From Atherix ibis (lineage: Eukaryota > Arthropoda > Insecta > Diptera > Athericidae), in contig OY282607.1 in NCBI GenBank assembly GCA_958298945.1, positions 33,079,000 through 33,142,999 on the forward strand: a stretch of 64,000 nt of DNA, read 5' to 3'. Made by a program: the position numbers and the translations under genes. The notes under the pieces were generated by a model. It searched no databases and was not told the DNA's origin. It saw only the letters and a list, made by a program, of their open reading frames with translations. The number at the start of each line of letters is the position of its first letter. Within the stretch, counting starts at the first letter, position 1. This document shows positions 1 through 10,426 of this stretch, in pieces.

Positions 1-480
1 TGCGAGCATTAGAAAGAATGCGTCTACTGGGGGACACATTTTCAACCACCCCAAATATTACGTTCATATCTGTTTTTATTAAAGAGAGTTTCAGTTTGAG
101 GAAGATTGTTTATATAAAATAAAATAAAAAAATTGATGAATGAAGAAGGCAATATAGTATATATGGTATAATAATACGCTTAATATGAATACCTTTTTGT
201 ACATATATTATATTTGTAATTTACTACTATAAAACGCATATCACGCGGTGTATATAATAACATTATATTATCCAAGAATCATCATTTATATTATCACTAC
301 TTACGTGTTTCAAAAAGAAACAAAAACTTCCAAATGTGTTTTTAAAATAAAAAATGAAATAAAAATTTAATAGTAACTATATACAATGTGCATATATATA
401 AAAATTATATACAAACAGAAGCAATTAAATGAGTACTTAAAGTGAATTTTAATTAATATTAATTATTTATCTAATATTTG
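1..480. other. AT-rich stretch, nothing recognised
   Basis: No coding-like segment, RNA gene or transposon motif is visible on either strand. The stretch lies downstream (in transposase orientation) of the minus-strand mariner relic that follows. Confidence 0.6.
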
Positions 481-485
481 CGGAT

Positions 486-1690
486 TTAAACATAACGTTT
501 TGTAAGAATTTTCCAGCTCAACATTATATTATGAGTGGAAGAATTATGAGTGAAAGGATTTTGTTTTATAAATGGCAATTGAGAAACTATATTTTGTCCA
601 AATGCATAGCCTTGAGCAGCCATACATCGTGGGAGGCGTTGGTTTAACTCTTCATAGCAGTGGTAGAAGGCTTTAATTTCAACCGCTTTGAACGATACCA
701 TCCAATATGTCGATACACTCCTTTGGATGGTATCGACATTACTAAGTTGTCGAACGCCCTTTCAAGTGTTTTTTAATCTTAAACCACAAACAAAAATCAC
801 CAGGACTACGATCAAATTGATAGAGAAGCTGAGGAACCGTTGAAATCCGATTTTCCGACAAAAAAGTCATTGTTTTGGATGGCCGTGTGACAAGAGGGGT
901 TACCTTGGTGAAACATTCAAGAATCCACACTGTCTGGACTAACCCAAAAAACCCGGTTTTTGAATTCATTGCTCGTTATTTATCACCACCTTAAATAGTT
1001 AGTTATCAATGGTCTGACCTTAAAAGAGCCCTTACACATCAATTTTTCAATGTTGTCTTTCACTACTTCTCGGACCACCAAAAATGCTTTATTTTACCGA
1101 AAAACTTCTGCTCTTGCTAAGGAACGATCTCCTTACTTTTATTGCAACTTTTCGTAAGTTAAACTGGCAGATTCACAAAATTTAATGGCTTAGCGTTGCT
1201 AAAAATTTCGCTGTTCCGTTTTTCAGAACGCACTACAAAAACACTTTATCACCATCGCCCACATATTATATACAAGACTCCTGCCCAAAAATTTTCTTAC
1301 GATCAGGATCACTCCTATTGTTAGACTCTTAGATCTAACAACTAAATTACGATGTTCTCTCTTTTATTTTCTATAATATACTAGTCCGCTCCAAAAAAAT
1401 TATTAAAACTCTCACTACTTTACCCTACTAACCACAAACCAGTTTCGTTTAGATAGCTTGCCACATGAACAATGAAGCCAAAAAATCGCCTCACGATCGT
1501 GGAAGATATCTAAATTATCTTAAAAACCATTAAACAAACCCAACTTTACTTAGAATGATCTATAGGGTCACGTAGTTGTACTGCTCGTTTAGGAGGAACT
1601 AACGTTAAAGCTATGTGAAGGGGAAGGTCCTTTATTGCCAGATCACTCTTAGCGGTGCCGGGTTTATTACTGCTGTAGCTCGCAAATATT
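486..1690 (-). mobile_element. Mariner relic A, internally deleted and decayed
   Basis: Read on the minus strand this is a degenerate mariner transposase gene (cut-and-paste DNA transposase, D,D,D type). A non-coding leader at about 1690-1555 matches relic E at 41.7-41.8 kb (shared AGGGTCAC and GCTATGTGA blocks). A decayed helix-turn-helix linker follows near 1060-1015. The second-aspartate block at 914-876 reads roughly MFHQGNPSCHTAI (family LHHDNAPCHTAI; the Asp is lost). The third-aspartate block at 826-772 reads FDRSPGDFCLWFKIKKHLKG. The C-terminal tail near 690-600 reads NQRLPRCMAAQGYAFG. Frames change between blocks and stops are present, so it is dead. The region with the first catalytic Asp is missing between the linker and the second block. 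Part of 1320-1555 does not match relic E and may be a later insertion. Confidence 0.7.
693..735. repeat. 13-bp inverted repeat with 17-nt loop
   Basis: The arms CGATACCATCCAA (693-705) and TTGGATGGTATCG (723-735) are perfect reverse complements. They sit exactly where the reading frame of mariner relic A changes, between its third-aspartate block and its C-terminal tail, so the foldback may mark a rearrangement in the relic. Confidence 0.75.
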
Positions 1691-2338
1691 GCTAAGTTGA
1701 ATTTTAGTACATAATTATCTATTTAATATATTTGACTAATTTCTTAGTATTAAAAATCCTTAGACAGGAACATTAATCTTTCATAAAATATACCTTAAAC
1801 CTACTAAATAAATTTAGTTTCTTCAACATTCGATCAAATCTGTCACCGTTTGATAAAGCCCTTAGACTGAAGTTAATTATGTCTATTTTCTTAATTTTGG
1901 TGAAGTCTAAAAAGACTCTCGCTAGCAAACAAAATATGTTCCTTGCTATAGTCTGTTAATTTGTTCCTAGAGCTTTTAAATGTATTAGTAGAACTGCTGA
2001 GTGGATAGGAACTCCAAACTGCAGACAAAAAGACAAACCATTTTTGCGATTAATTGTGGACAACGTTCTTAAATGAAATTTAAAGCTAGAGCGTCCTTGA
2101 TATTCCTTCAAATTGCATAGTATATACATATATTATTTTCCAGGTCAAATTTGTTTAGGGGCCATTTTGATTTGGATGACATTTGTCTATTGGCATTTGA
2201 CATTTGTAGAGTGTGGTCAATAATAATTTATTATGGAGTATCTAACGCTCTAAAAACGTATTCAAATTAATAAAATATTTTATTTAAATAATTTTTCAAT
2301 TGTGAATACGCGGAGATAATTACGTAGCATTTTTGGTG
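1691..2338. other. AT-rich stretch, nothing recognised
   Basis: No gene or transposon motif is recognised. Short direct repeats of a GACATTTG type occur near 2178-2208. Confidence 0.5.
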
Positions 2339-2851
2339 TTAATCATATGCCGAGCAAGTCAACCATTCAGCGTGTAATGAATAATTTTGAAATATGCTTA
2401 CCCGGGCAGATAAAGCGAAAACTGGGCGACAATTAAGCCGACATACACTTGAAAATATTGACACAGTGAAGCAGAGTAATATCTCCATTACGTTTGTTAA
2501 AAATTCTGAAAAAAGATTTGCTGTGAGTGCTGGAGTTTTATAGCTCGATATAGACGACCACAATTTTTGGCAAAAAATCATTATGCGCGACGAAACACAC
2601 TTCGACTTGTCTGGCTTTGTCAACAAATAGAATAGCCGCTATTGGGGCATTGAAAACCTTAAACGGATACACCAAAGACCATTACACCCTCGTACGGCAT
2701 TTGGGTCGTCGGCATCATTGGTTCACATTTCTTTGAGGATGCTGGAGGCAATGCTGTAACAGTTACTGGTGACCCCTATCGGGACATGTTGGAAAACTTT
2801 TTTCTATCGGGTTCCAACAAGACGGTGCCATATCACACACAGATTATGCAA
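2339..2851 (+). pseudogene. Tc1/mariner-type transposase relic (family 2, copy a), cut by an RTE insertion
   Basis: The plus strand, with frame changes, gives the order of blocks of an insect Tc1/mariner transposase of the kind with WFQQDGATCHTA and CDLTPLDYFLWGYVKS motifs. Around 2583-2630 it reads MRDETHFDLSGFVNK, covering the first catalytic Asp (family FSDEAHFWLNGYVNK), then a stop and NSRYWG. Around 2700-2790 another frame reads VGIIGSHFFEDAGGNAVTV, then PYRDMLENFF. At 2812-2845 it reads GFQQDGAISHTDYATK, covering the second Asp. The third-Asp region is absent because RTE sequence begins just after this point. Upstream sequence at 2377-2480 is poorly conserved. The family identity is known from protein motifs; the interruption is inferred from the abrupt change of homology. 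Confidence 0.75.
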
Positions 2852-2937
2852 CTAAAAAACAACAAGGTCTCGCAGAACGCAGGTACGACATCCAACGCCT
2901 GCAGAATCCAGAGACAGCCGAGATATTTGCAAACAAG

Positions 2938-3695
2938 TTGGAAGAAGTTAGCCACAATGCCAAAAGGCTGACATGGATGTCTCTACTGCGCAAACTAAAG
3001 TCCGCTGCAGACGAAGCAACGGGCTTTCGAAACTACAAGAGGAAAGAGTGGATCCGCGAGTCAACCTGGACTCAAATAGGAAAACGAAGAAAGCTGAAAG
3101 GTCTACTCCAAACTGGTCAAACTCGCGAGGACACGCACCATCTACAGACGAGGTACAACCTTGCTCAAAAGATGGTCAAACGCTTGGCAAGGGATGACAA
3201 GAGGAACTACTTCATCGAAATAGCGAGCGAAGCAGAAGCCGCTGCACACCGGAGCAATATCCGCAGTGTCTATGCATCAACTCGCAAACTATCCGGAAAA
3301 ATAACACCCTCACTGCCACCACTTAAGGACAAAGACGGTCAAACTCTCTCCATGGATGAAGAACAACTCGACCGCTGAAAGGAATTCTTCTCAGAATCCC
3401 TTCCAATAGCTCCAGAATTCCATCCTCCTCCTGCAGTGATGCACAGAAACCCACGAAGATCCATCCCAACAACACCGCCTACGATTACGGAGATCACAAC
3501 AGCAATCAACAAGCTTTAGTACAGCAAAGCACCCGGACCTGACAACCTGGCCTCAGAAGTTCTGAAGTTTGATCCACCACTCCTGGCCTCGCTGTTGCAT
3601 CCTATAATCGCAAAAGCCTGGACACAATGCCACTTCCCGGACAGCTGGAAAGAAGGAGTAATTATCACCATCCCGAAGAAAGGTGACCTTGGCGA
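2938..3695 (+). pseudogene. RTE pre-RT linker and RT N-terminal part, broken
   Basis: In the frame starting at 2938 this encodes the linker (AADEATGFRNYKRKEWI, later MVKRLARDDKRNYFIEIASE and TRKLSGK) and then the start of the RT domain (SKAPGPDN near 3525-3545, DSWKEGVIITIPKKGDLGD near 3640-3695). Two in-frame stops interrupt it: TGA at 3376-3378, where relatives have a Trp before the KEFF motif, and TAG at 3517-3519. A frameshift near 3700-3730 separates it from the open RT frame that follows. These lesions prevent translation of a full polyprotein. Confidence 0.8.
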
Positions 3696-5033
3696 TTGCA
3701 AAAACTGGAGGGGAATCACCCAGAAACTAATCGCATCCTGACTCGCATCACTCCAACAGTGGAAAGTGCCCTCCGCAACGAGCAGTCTGGCGTTAGACCA
3801 AACCGCTCCTGTGTTGATCACATCAGCAGCCTAAGAATGATCATTGAACAGTCGAACGAATGGAACAGCCCGCTCTATCTTCTCTTCGTTGACTTCGAAA
3901 GAGCCTTCGACATGATTTCTCGCGACGCCATCTGGAGTGCTCTGGCTGAACTAGACATCCCGCAGGCCATCATCGATCTCATCCGAGAACTATACCGCGA
4001 GGCCCCGTGTAGAGTGCGTTTCAAAGGACGAAACAGCGATACATTCAACATCTCGAGAGGGGTCAGGCAGGGTTGCGTAATCTCGCCTATCCTCTTCATA
4101 ATCGCCCTAGACCTAGTCCTTCAACGCACTAACAACACAGCCAGCAACGGTATCCAGTGGACACTGCGTGAGAAGCTCCACGACCTGGACTACGCCGACG
4201 ACATATGCCTCATGTCCCACACCTTCAACGGCATTCAGGAGAAACTGAATGCTCTGGCCTCCAACGCCGAAGAAGTTGGGATGAGAATCAACATCAAGAA
4301 GACCAAATTGATGCGTATCGGCGCCACCTGCGAGAGACCCTTGATGCTACACGGTACCCAAGTTGAAGATGTCGAAAAGTTCTGTTTCCTTGGCAGCATG
4401 CTCAGCAAGGATGGTGGAACTGAAATAGACATCCAAACGCGCATCAACAAGGCGCGACAAGCGTACACCTCACTTGGGAACGTGTGGCGTTCCAATCACC
4501 TCTCCATAGCACTCAAACTTCGAATATTCAACTCAAACGTCAAGCCAGTCCTGCTGTACGGCTGCGAAACATGGAAAGTAACAGACAGCACGACTCGTAA
4601 GCCTCAAACATTTGTGAACAGATGCTTGAGGCGTATAAGCAAGATCTTCTGGCCGAACTGGATAACGAACGATCAGCTGCTTCTTCTCACGAAGCAAATA
4701 CCCCTGCTAGATAATATCAAACGCAGGAACTGGAGTTGGATTGGCCACACCTTGCGAAAACCACCTACGGACATAGCAAGGATGGCACTAGATTGGAACC
4801 CACAGGGCAATCGCAGCAGAGGACGTCCAAGGACCACTTGGAGAAGATCAGTCGAGCGCGAACACCAACAAACTGGCAAATCATGGTCGGAAATAAAAAG
4901 GCTAGCTCAAGACAGAAGCAGATGGAGAGAATTCACAGAGTCTCAGTGCCGCTATATGCTCCATAGGAGCGACTGTGTTCTCATGTCTATGTGTAACATA
5001 GAAATAAAAACCTGTCAAATAAAAAAATTTTGA
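3696..5033 (+). pseudogene. RTE reverse transcriptase core and C-terminal region (445 codons open)
   Basis: Encodes RNA-directed DNA polymerase of the RTE element. Residue numbers below count from the frame's first ATG at 3696, which is not a natural start. Fingers/palm motifs are visible: SGVRPNRSCVDH near residues 31-42, LFVDFERAFD with the catalytic Asp at about residue 66, SRGVRQGCVISPILF near 124-140, and YADD at 4191-4202 (residues 166-169). All catalytic aspartates are kept. The C-terminal region holds YGCETW, RRNWSWIGHTLRKP and RGRPRTTWRR, typical of RTE proteins. The frame is uninterrupted for 1.3 kb, the longest in the window, pointing to a fairly recent insertion. Without the endonuclease and with upstream stops it cannot act alone. 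Other frames here are overlapping shadows. Confidence 0.9.
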
Positions 5034-5040
5034 AATTAAA

Positions 5041-5320
5041 AATTTGAAAAATTATAATACCAATTAAAATATTTTACTTATTCTTAATTTTTTATTTAAT
5101 TTTTTCAATTCATATTTTCTATATATTTAATTTTAAGAGTAAAAACTGTAGCGATAATATGTATATAAAAATATTTACAGTGATTGGGACTCATCATCAT
5201 TGGAGCCACTTAATGGGGAAGACTTTTATTAATAATTATTCAGGCATTAGGTGATGATTCATATAATCGGTTATGATCCGGCTCTAGAAGTGTATAAACT
5301 CTAATGAAATTATCACTTTC
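5041..5320. other. AT-rich stretch downstream of the RTE
   Basis: No continuation of the interrupted family-2 transposase was found here, so the far side of the insertion site was either lost or has decayed beyond recognition. Nothing else is recognised. Confidence 0.45.
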
Positions 5321-5325
5321 CAGCC

Positions 5326-5448
5326 ATGAAAGCACTTAAAAAGCTTGAAATGGAACCCGTTAAGTGCACTCAAGTACTCTCTAAAGCTGTGACGATATTA
5401 GCACTTGCACTCAGCTGTGCATCAACGGTTGACATAGCAAAACGTTAA
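5326..5448 (+). CDS. Candidate 40-codon small ORF or exon, unknown function
   Basis: An ATG at 5326 opens 40 codons ending at TAA 5446-5448. The peptide begins MKALKKLEMEPVKCTQ and has a hydrophobic stretch AVTILALALSCAS followed by TVDIAKR. GC content is higher than in the flanking DNA. The sequence just upstream (ATCACTTTCCAG, ending 5323) resembles a 3' splice site, so this could be an internal or terminal exon rather than a free-standing ORF. Possible donor-like GTTAAG sits at 5444-5449. No family is recognised. A chance ORF in low-AT DNA remains possible. Confidence 0.2.
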   Translation: MKALKKLEMEPVKCTQVLSKAVTILALALSCASTVDIAKR

Positions 5449-6346
5449 GAATTTGCGATTATCAATCAATAATTAATAAATATTCTTCAATAATTTATAT
5501 ATCCATATGATACTTATCATTAAGTGTAAATCCAACACGCAACTTATCAACTCAATATTTGATTAATGAATAAAAATTTACTTAATAAAATCGAAAATGC
5601 AAAAAATTCAATAATTATCACCATAAAAGAATGATAAAAACATCCATATTTAAAAATTATTAATATTATGAAATAAGCTATATTGAAAATTTTAAAAAGC
5701 TAACTAATAAATTTTTGACAAAACATCAAATTACTGAGAATGCGATTTAGAATATTTATTCCAACATTTATAAAAATAACAAATCATCAAATTTTGTCTT
5801 AGACATTTTTCAAGTTTTGAGTTTTGAGTAAAAACAAATCCAGAATTTAGAAATAGCCGCTATTGGAAAAATCTACTAATTAACTTTTGTAAAATTTGCA
5901 TGGTTTTGAAATTTACGAAAAATTGCGATTGATCAAAGTTTTGACCACAGCATTAGTAAATGTTCAATCAAATTTAGATAATTTAGTTGGTGTGTTAGTA
6001 CAAGTATTCCTTGAAACCATCAAAGTAGCCGCTTCGACAGTGCCAAAGACAATTTCCTTCAATTTGCATTTGAAAATGTTAGTAGTAGGGCAGTGCGGGT
6101 TCTCGGGTCTTTTTTCAGAAATTGTATGTCAGATGTTGTCTGGATCAGTAAAATTCCTTCCATTGGTGTGAACATTAGATAAGAGGCATGAGTCTTGTGC
6201 GTTGGTAGGAGCAATGGGTACGTCATGTAAAAATCTGTAAATGGCTTACAGGTCTGTCCACTGGTGCTATAAAAATGCTGTAAGTGTACTAAAAGCTGTT
6301 ATAATAATGCATCTTTTGTACCGGGTGTTCACACCAATGCGGCAAA
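5449..6346. other. Unassigned stretch with a 13-bp inverted repeat
   Basis: Holds a perfect 13-bp inverted repeat, CATTGGTGTGAAC at 6161-6173 and GTTCACACCAATG at 6327-6339, enclosing 153 bp of less AT-rich DNA; this could be the ends of a very small foldback element. A 91-codon plus-strand frame at 5896-6171 has no recognised motif. A 15-base match AATAGCCGCTATTGG near 5853 also occurs in transposase relic a near 2632; it may be a scrap of the same family. Confidence 0.35.
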
Positions 6347-6449
6347 TTTAATATAACACTCTGACATTTGCAGCGAATTTTATGGATTCGGACTTCAAAA
6401 ATATCCCAATCCATCAAATTCGCTGCAAATGTCAGAGTGTTATATTAAA
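6347..6449. repeat. Foldback hairpin, 42-nt arms, 19-nt loop
   Basis: Left arm 6347-6388 and right arm 6408-6449 are reverse complements at 41 of 42 positions (the one mismatch pairs 6381 with 6415). The loop at 6389-6407 can extend the stem by three more pairs after one mismatch (GGA 6390-6392 with TCC 6404-6406). The arms contain ACTCTGACATTTGCAGCG-type sequence and are less AT-rich than the flanks. No terminal-repeat or target-duplication pattern of a known transposon is visible around it. It could be a palindrome made by template switching, a tiny foldback element, or a hairpin RNA source. Confidence 0.9.
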
Positions 6450-6489
6450 AAATGGCCCTGCTACCAATTTTTTTTTTCTGATAAAAATT

Positions 6490-7015
6490 TTGTGTTAAGC
6501 TAGTTAAGTCCGCAAATTCGACTTACGAAAAGTTGTATCGAGCCTATGGAAAATATATATTACCAACAGCATAAGTTTTTCGAGAATCGGTGAAAGACAA
6601 ATGTCACTCAGGGAATCCTTTAACATAAAAAAACTGATCAAAATGTGGAACGGGTGAGAACTCTTATGAGGTCTATAACGAATAATATTGATATCCTATA
6701 ACGAATAATATTGAAGCTGATAAGTGAGCTGTAAGGCTCAGAAATAAGGTTCTTTGCGTTAGGTCGGACATTGCAGATACATGTCTGATCTGATGCAAAA
6801 AACCGTTTTTCTGGGCATTTCAAGGATTTCCTAATAAAAGAATTTCCATTTTTCTGAATCTTTCGTTAAAGGATATCAATTTGGTACTGTCGATAACCTC
6901 TGCAGGAGTGTAGCCGGGATGCTGAAAAAGAATCCAGTTGAAGAATTACAGAACTGCTATGAAGAGTGGAAACAATGTATTCACCGATGTGCAGGGTTTC
7001 AGAGGAATTATATAT
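6490..7015 (+). mobile_element. Mariner relic B, internally deleted
   Basis: Plus-strand mariner remnant. An N-terminal part near 6505-6600 aligns with relic G at 11.67-11.79 kb. At about 6630-6672 the frame reads KTDQNVERVRTLMRS, the linker of the paired helix-turn-helix region. A degenerate join (6673-6735, with a duplicated CTATAACGAATAATATTGA block) leads directly to the segment just upstream of the second catalytic Asp, RSDIADTC near 6752-6778. The C-terminal part near 6870-7010 reads GYQFGTVDN and then KNPVEELQNCYEEWKQCIHR. The first catalytic Asp region is missing and stops are frequent. Confidence 0.75.
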
Positions 7016-9384
7016 AATCAGATAGCATTAGTGTATAAAAATATATTAAAATCAGTCTCATTACTTCTCTATAAGTATTGTCAATGATAGATATGTGCAT
7101 ACGTTCTGTCGGAAGTTTATTCCCCTAAGTAAGAATGTGTCATAAATATAGAAACAGGTGCATTTCATTGATATTATCGAAGATGTGTACCTCCTACCTA
7201 TAAGGAAAATTCGCACATTTCTAGATAGTGCAACATGGGCATTGAGGTACGTATGAAAGGTTATGGATTGATAGCTATAAAATTTCTTATGTATAAACAC
7301 ATGTTATGTAATGACTGTAACATTGAAAACAGATTGTGTTTGTACAAGAGGAAGATAGTGTTTTAGATACATGGAACAGGCGTGTTTTCATTTTGTTTCA
7401 TAACCTCGCTGCCATCAATGGAAAACGACTAACTTCTGAGCAACCCTAAAATTCACAGTTAATACCGAACAGTGTTGACTGAATTCCGGGAGTTAAGAGT
7501 TATCTGCTTGGTCTGCTTGTAGACAATACATAATCTATATACCACAGTTCATATACTCGTACGATAACATCAACGTACCAACAATCAAAATCAAACGTTA
7601 TCTACCGAAAGGATTTACAAATGCTCTCTCCCTTTGGCTATGCTTGCATTTGTTTAATTCTCCATTGGTGTTAGAAGGGAGAATTATTTATTCAAATTTA
7701 CTACGAATGCATCGCCAATACCATCCGGAATTATATAAGAACTCATATATTCTAATATTTACATATTGTTTTATCAGAACCTCAGTCAACTTGTTCCGCC
7801 TCATACCTTTTCTATTTAACAAGAATGGCAATTGTGACACAATTCATTTCAGGCTGCAATATAACCGTACCCCAATGTCGACCAACCTCATAAACAACCG
7901 ATGATGCCCGTAGGTGCCTACATTCTGGAACCAAACGATCTATTACTGCTTGATACCATATCATATCGTCTACCACTCGTTCTATGTGATATCATATCAT
8001 CTCAATGCATAAATTCAATATTTGGAATTCTAACAGGATTGTTGCAGAAACACATATTCGTATTTATACTATTTGTATGTCCAGTCAATTGAATTGAAAA
8101 TGTTGAAAAGGGTTAAAATATTCTGCATATTTTCTAGAGTGACTAAGAGACGTTCAGAAGAAGGGAATTATAGAAAGTTACTTAGATTTTCTGATACTTT
8201 GTATATTTCAATGTTTGCCATTATTTTGGTGACAACAAAATATGATGGATTCTTTCAACTTAACGATAAAAATTCTTGAGCTGTTCCGTTAGGAATTTGA
8301 ATATTTGATTGGGAATTTAAAGTTTTTTCCTTTAGAATTATTTGATTAAATTCATATACTTGTAAGAGAGATATTATCGATTGATAAGAAATCAAAAATT
8401 TAAAAGTTTCTACAACAAAAATTTAAATAGCAAGAAAAATTGTCGTCATGTAAACGTAAGAAAAAAAAATTTCTTTAAAGTCGCATTTCCGTAATTTTCT
8501 CAATTTTCTAAACTTTATATCTGAATGTTCTAGACATTAAAGCTTAATTAAAAATAGAATTTAAACCTTCATATGCCTATTTATTGTATAGTATTATATT
8601 TATTTTGATTAGGCAGCTCAAATTGATGATCCAAGTCACTTTCGATATTAATTTATGTGAAAAATATTTTAAGAATCGTTCAAATTAAAAAATCTCGGTT
8701 ATAATAACACGCGCGTTTTAAAATTAACCATAATTTATATTCAAAGGTTTTGAGTGGTGCGGATTAAAATTCAGCCATATAAAAATATTATTTTAAACTA
8801 AATCTAATAGATTCACCTAAAACGAGTTAACGCATATGAAAATAGTATTGATCCTATATTCTGAGATTACTTCATTTTCAGGCTTTTAGCAACTTGTAGA
8901 GTTTTTTTCATAATAATTTCGCTTTAAATAAAGCCATTTTGTAAAATAAATCAGTTAAAAGGAAATTATTCGTCTCAAACTTCTAATGCATAGATTACAC
9001 CGTATACGCAATATACAATTTAAAGGGGAAATTTCGTCTTGTTTTACTCATTCGACAATGTAATATATACGCGAGCATGTACGAATTTTGCTCGTGCATG
9101 GGATAACGCAGGTTCACCGCAAACAAAACTTGCGTATTACATAAGCTGCCTAATCATAGTGTAATCGCTAAAATGAACATCTGCTAGAATAATTAATCGC
9201 GATTTACGAGCAAAAAGAAATTTTAACATGTTGAAGTATATTTTTGAACTTGCGAACGGTTCGTGCATTTCTGATAATGTTAAGATAGACTTATCGATAG
9301 AATTTCTGATTTGGTCATTACTTACGAGGTGGCGCACAAATCAGGAAGGCCATGCATAGAATCTTCATAGAAGATTCCATAATC

Positions 9385-9400
9385 CAATGAAGCTTCATTG
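9385..9400. repeat. Perfect 16-bp palindrome
   Basis: CAATGAAGCTTCATTG is its own reverse complement. Eight bases upstream, 9359-9377 forms a second small hairpin (8-bp arms, 3-nt loop). The function is unknown; a chance occurrence is possible. Confidence 0.5.
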
Positions 9401-10327
9401 AAACAACGATTTAAACGGAAAATGACCAAATGTACAAGCACGTACCAGCAACTATTCTCGATCTACTAGATTTGGTTTGATCACAGATATTAAGCAGGAC
9501 TGGGCGCGTATCTGTACTTAGATGGATGAGCGTTTGATAACACCGCGTGTTATGCAGGCTTATAAATAGTTGCCATAAGCCTTTAGTGTAGTGTAGATAA
9601 CAAGAAAACATATGAAATTTATTAAAAATTGGAAATAATCCACTTTTTTTATTTACGGTTCCTTTTCCATAGACAAAATCTGCAGATCTCTCCCACAATA
9701 GTCATCGGTTTTTCGTTGGTTCCTGATTTAGGGTTCCTGGTTTTCTTATAAATATATATAGAGTTTTTTCTCTTTTTTGTTGTTAAATTAATTTTATTAT
9801 TAATCTTTCTTCTGTTTTCTCGGTATGAATGTTTACTTTGTTATATTGGTGTGAGGACACCACACAGCTAAACTTCTAATCCCCCCACGATCTACGCAAT
9901 GGTGGTGATAATCGAAAATTTTCACATTTTATTACCTTTCCTCTTCCTTATCCAATACCCAAAAAATATATATTATATTTTCAAAACTTTTTTTCTAAAC
10001 AAACCACATTATGGTAGACAGTTAACAGGGCCAACACAATGGAACTTTGGAAAATTATTAGAAAAAATGTAACATATTAAAGAAAATTTTAAATATTTTT
10101 TGTAGAATATGTTTAAAACATTTAATATACTGCAAACAATTTCGTATTTACTATTAGGCACCAGCTGCGCTGAATAGTATCTGATCTAAGTATGGTCGTA
10201 TACGTATGTTCAACTTGAGAAGATATGATTTAATATGTTATATTCTAGGATGATGTGTGTTATTGTTGACATAAATAGCATTCCGTTCCAATGTTAACAA
10301 CAATTTCCGTTTTTAACATTTAGTTCA

Positions 10328-10426
10328 ATGCGAAAGGAAGAACTTTTTGAAGCACGGGTTCAGGACATATTGGAAAGTCAAGAATTTCTCAAAACGACAA
10401 AGAACAAACTTACTGAATTAAACTAG
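10328..10426 (+). CDS. Candidate 32-codon ORF or exon, charged peptide
   Basis: ATG at 10328 opens 32 codons ending in TAG 10424-10426. The peptide (MRKEELFEARVQDILESQ, then EFLKTTKNKLTELN) is highly charged with helix-forming residues, like a short amphipathic or coiled-coil helix. Codon content is less AT-rich than the flanks. A pyrimidine-rich run ending in AACATTTAG (to 10323) lies just upstream and resembles a 3' splice site, so a terminal exon is one reading. No family is recognised; chance is a serious alternative. Confidence 0.2.
   Translation: MRKEELFEARVQDILESQEFLKTTKNKLTELN

Larger units (their letters stand above)
2852..5040 (+). mobile_element. RTE-clade LINE, 5'-truncated
   Basis: A non-LTR retrotransposon that moves by target-primed reverse transcription. 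The copy starts inside the linker between endonuclease and reverse transcriptase (RRYDIQRLQNPETAEIF near 2880-2933), so the apurinic-like endonuclease domain is missing, as expected of 5' truncation during insertion. It continues through the reverse transcriptase and the typical RTE C-terminal region (RRNWSWIGHTLRKP) to an A-rich 3' end near 4985-5040. GC content is clearly higher than in the flanks. It lies within family-2 transposase relic a, so it inserted later. No target-site duplication could be identified by eye. The clade call rests on the linker and C-terminal motifs; a related LINE clade is possible. Confidence 0.85.

Noticed and set aside
3875..4966. Minus-strand and alternate plus-strand ORFs inside the RTE
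   Set aside because: Shadows of the RT frame at 3696-5033, which has all the family motifs.
5850..5870. AATAGCCGCTATTGG shared with the transposase relic near 2632 as proof of a second insertion
   Set aside because: Only 15 bases match and neighbouring blocks of the transposase are not recognisable, so it stays a note only.
6347..6449. Hairpin as a bacterial-type transcription terminator
   Set aside because: The window is eukaryotic, the stem is far too long, and no U-run rule or operon context applies.
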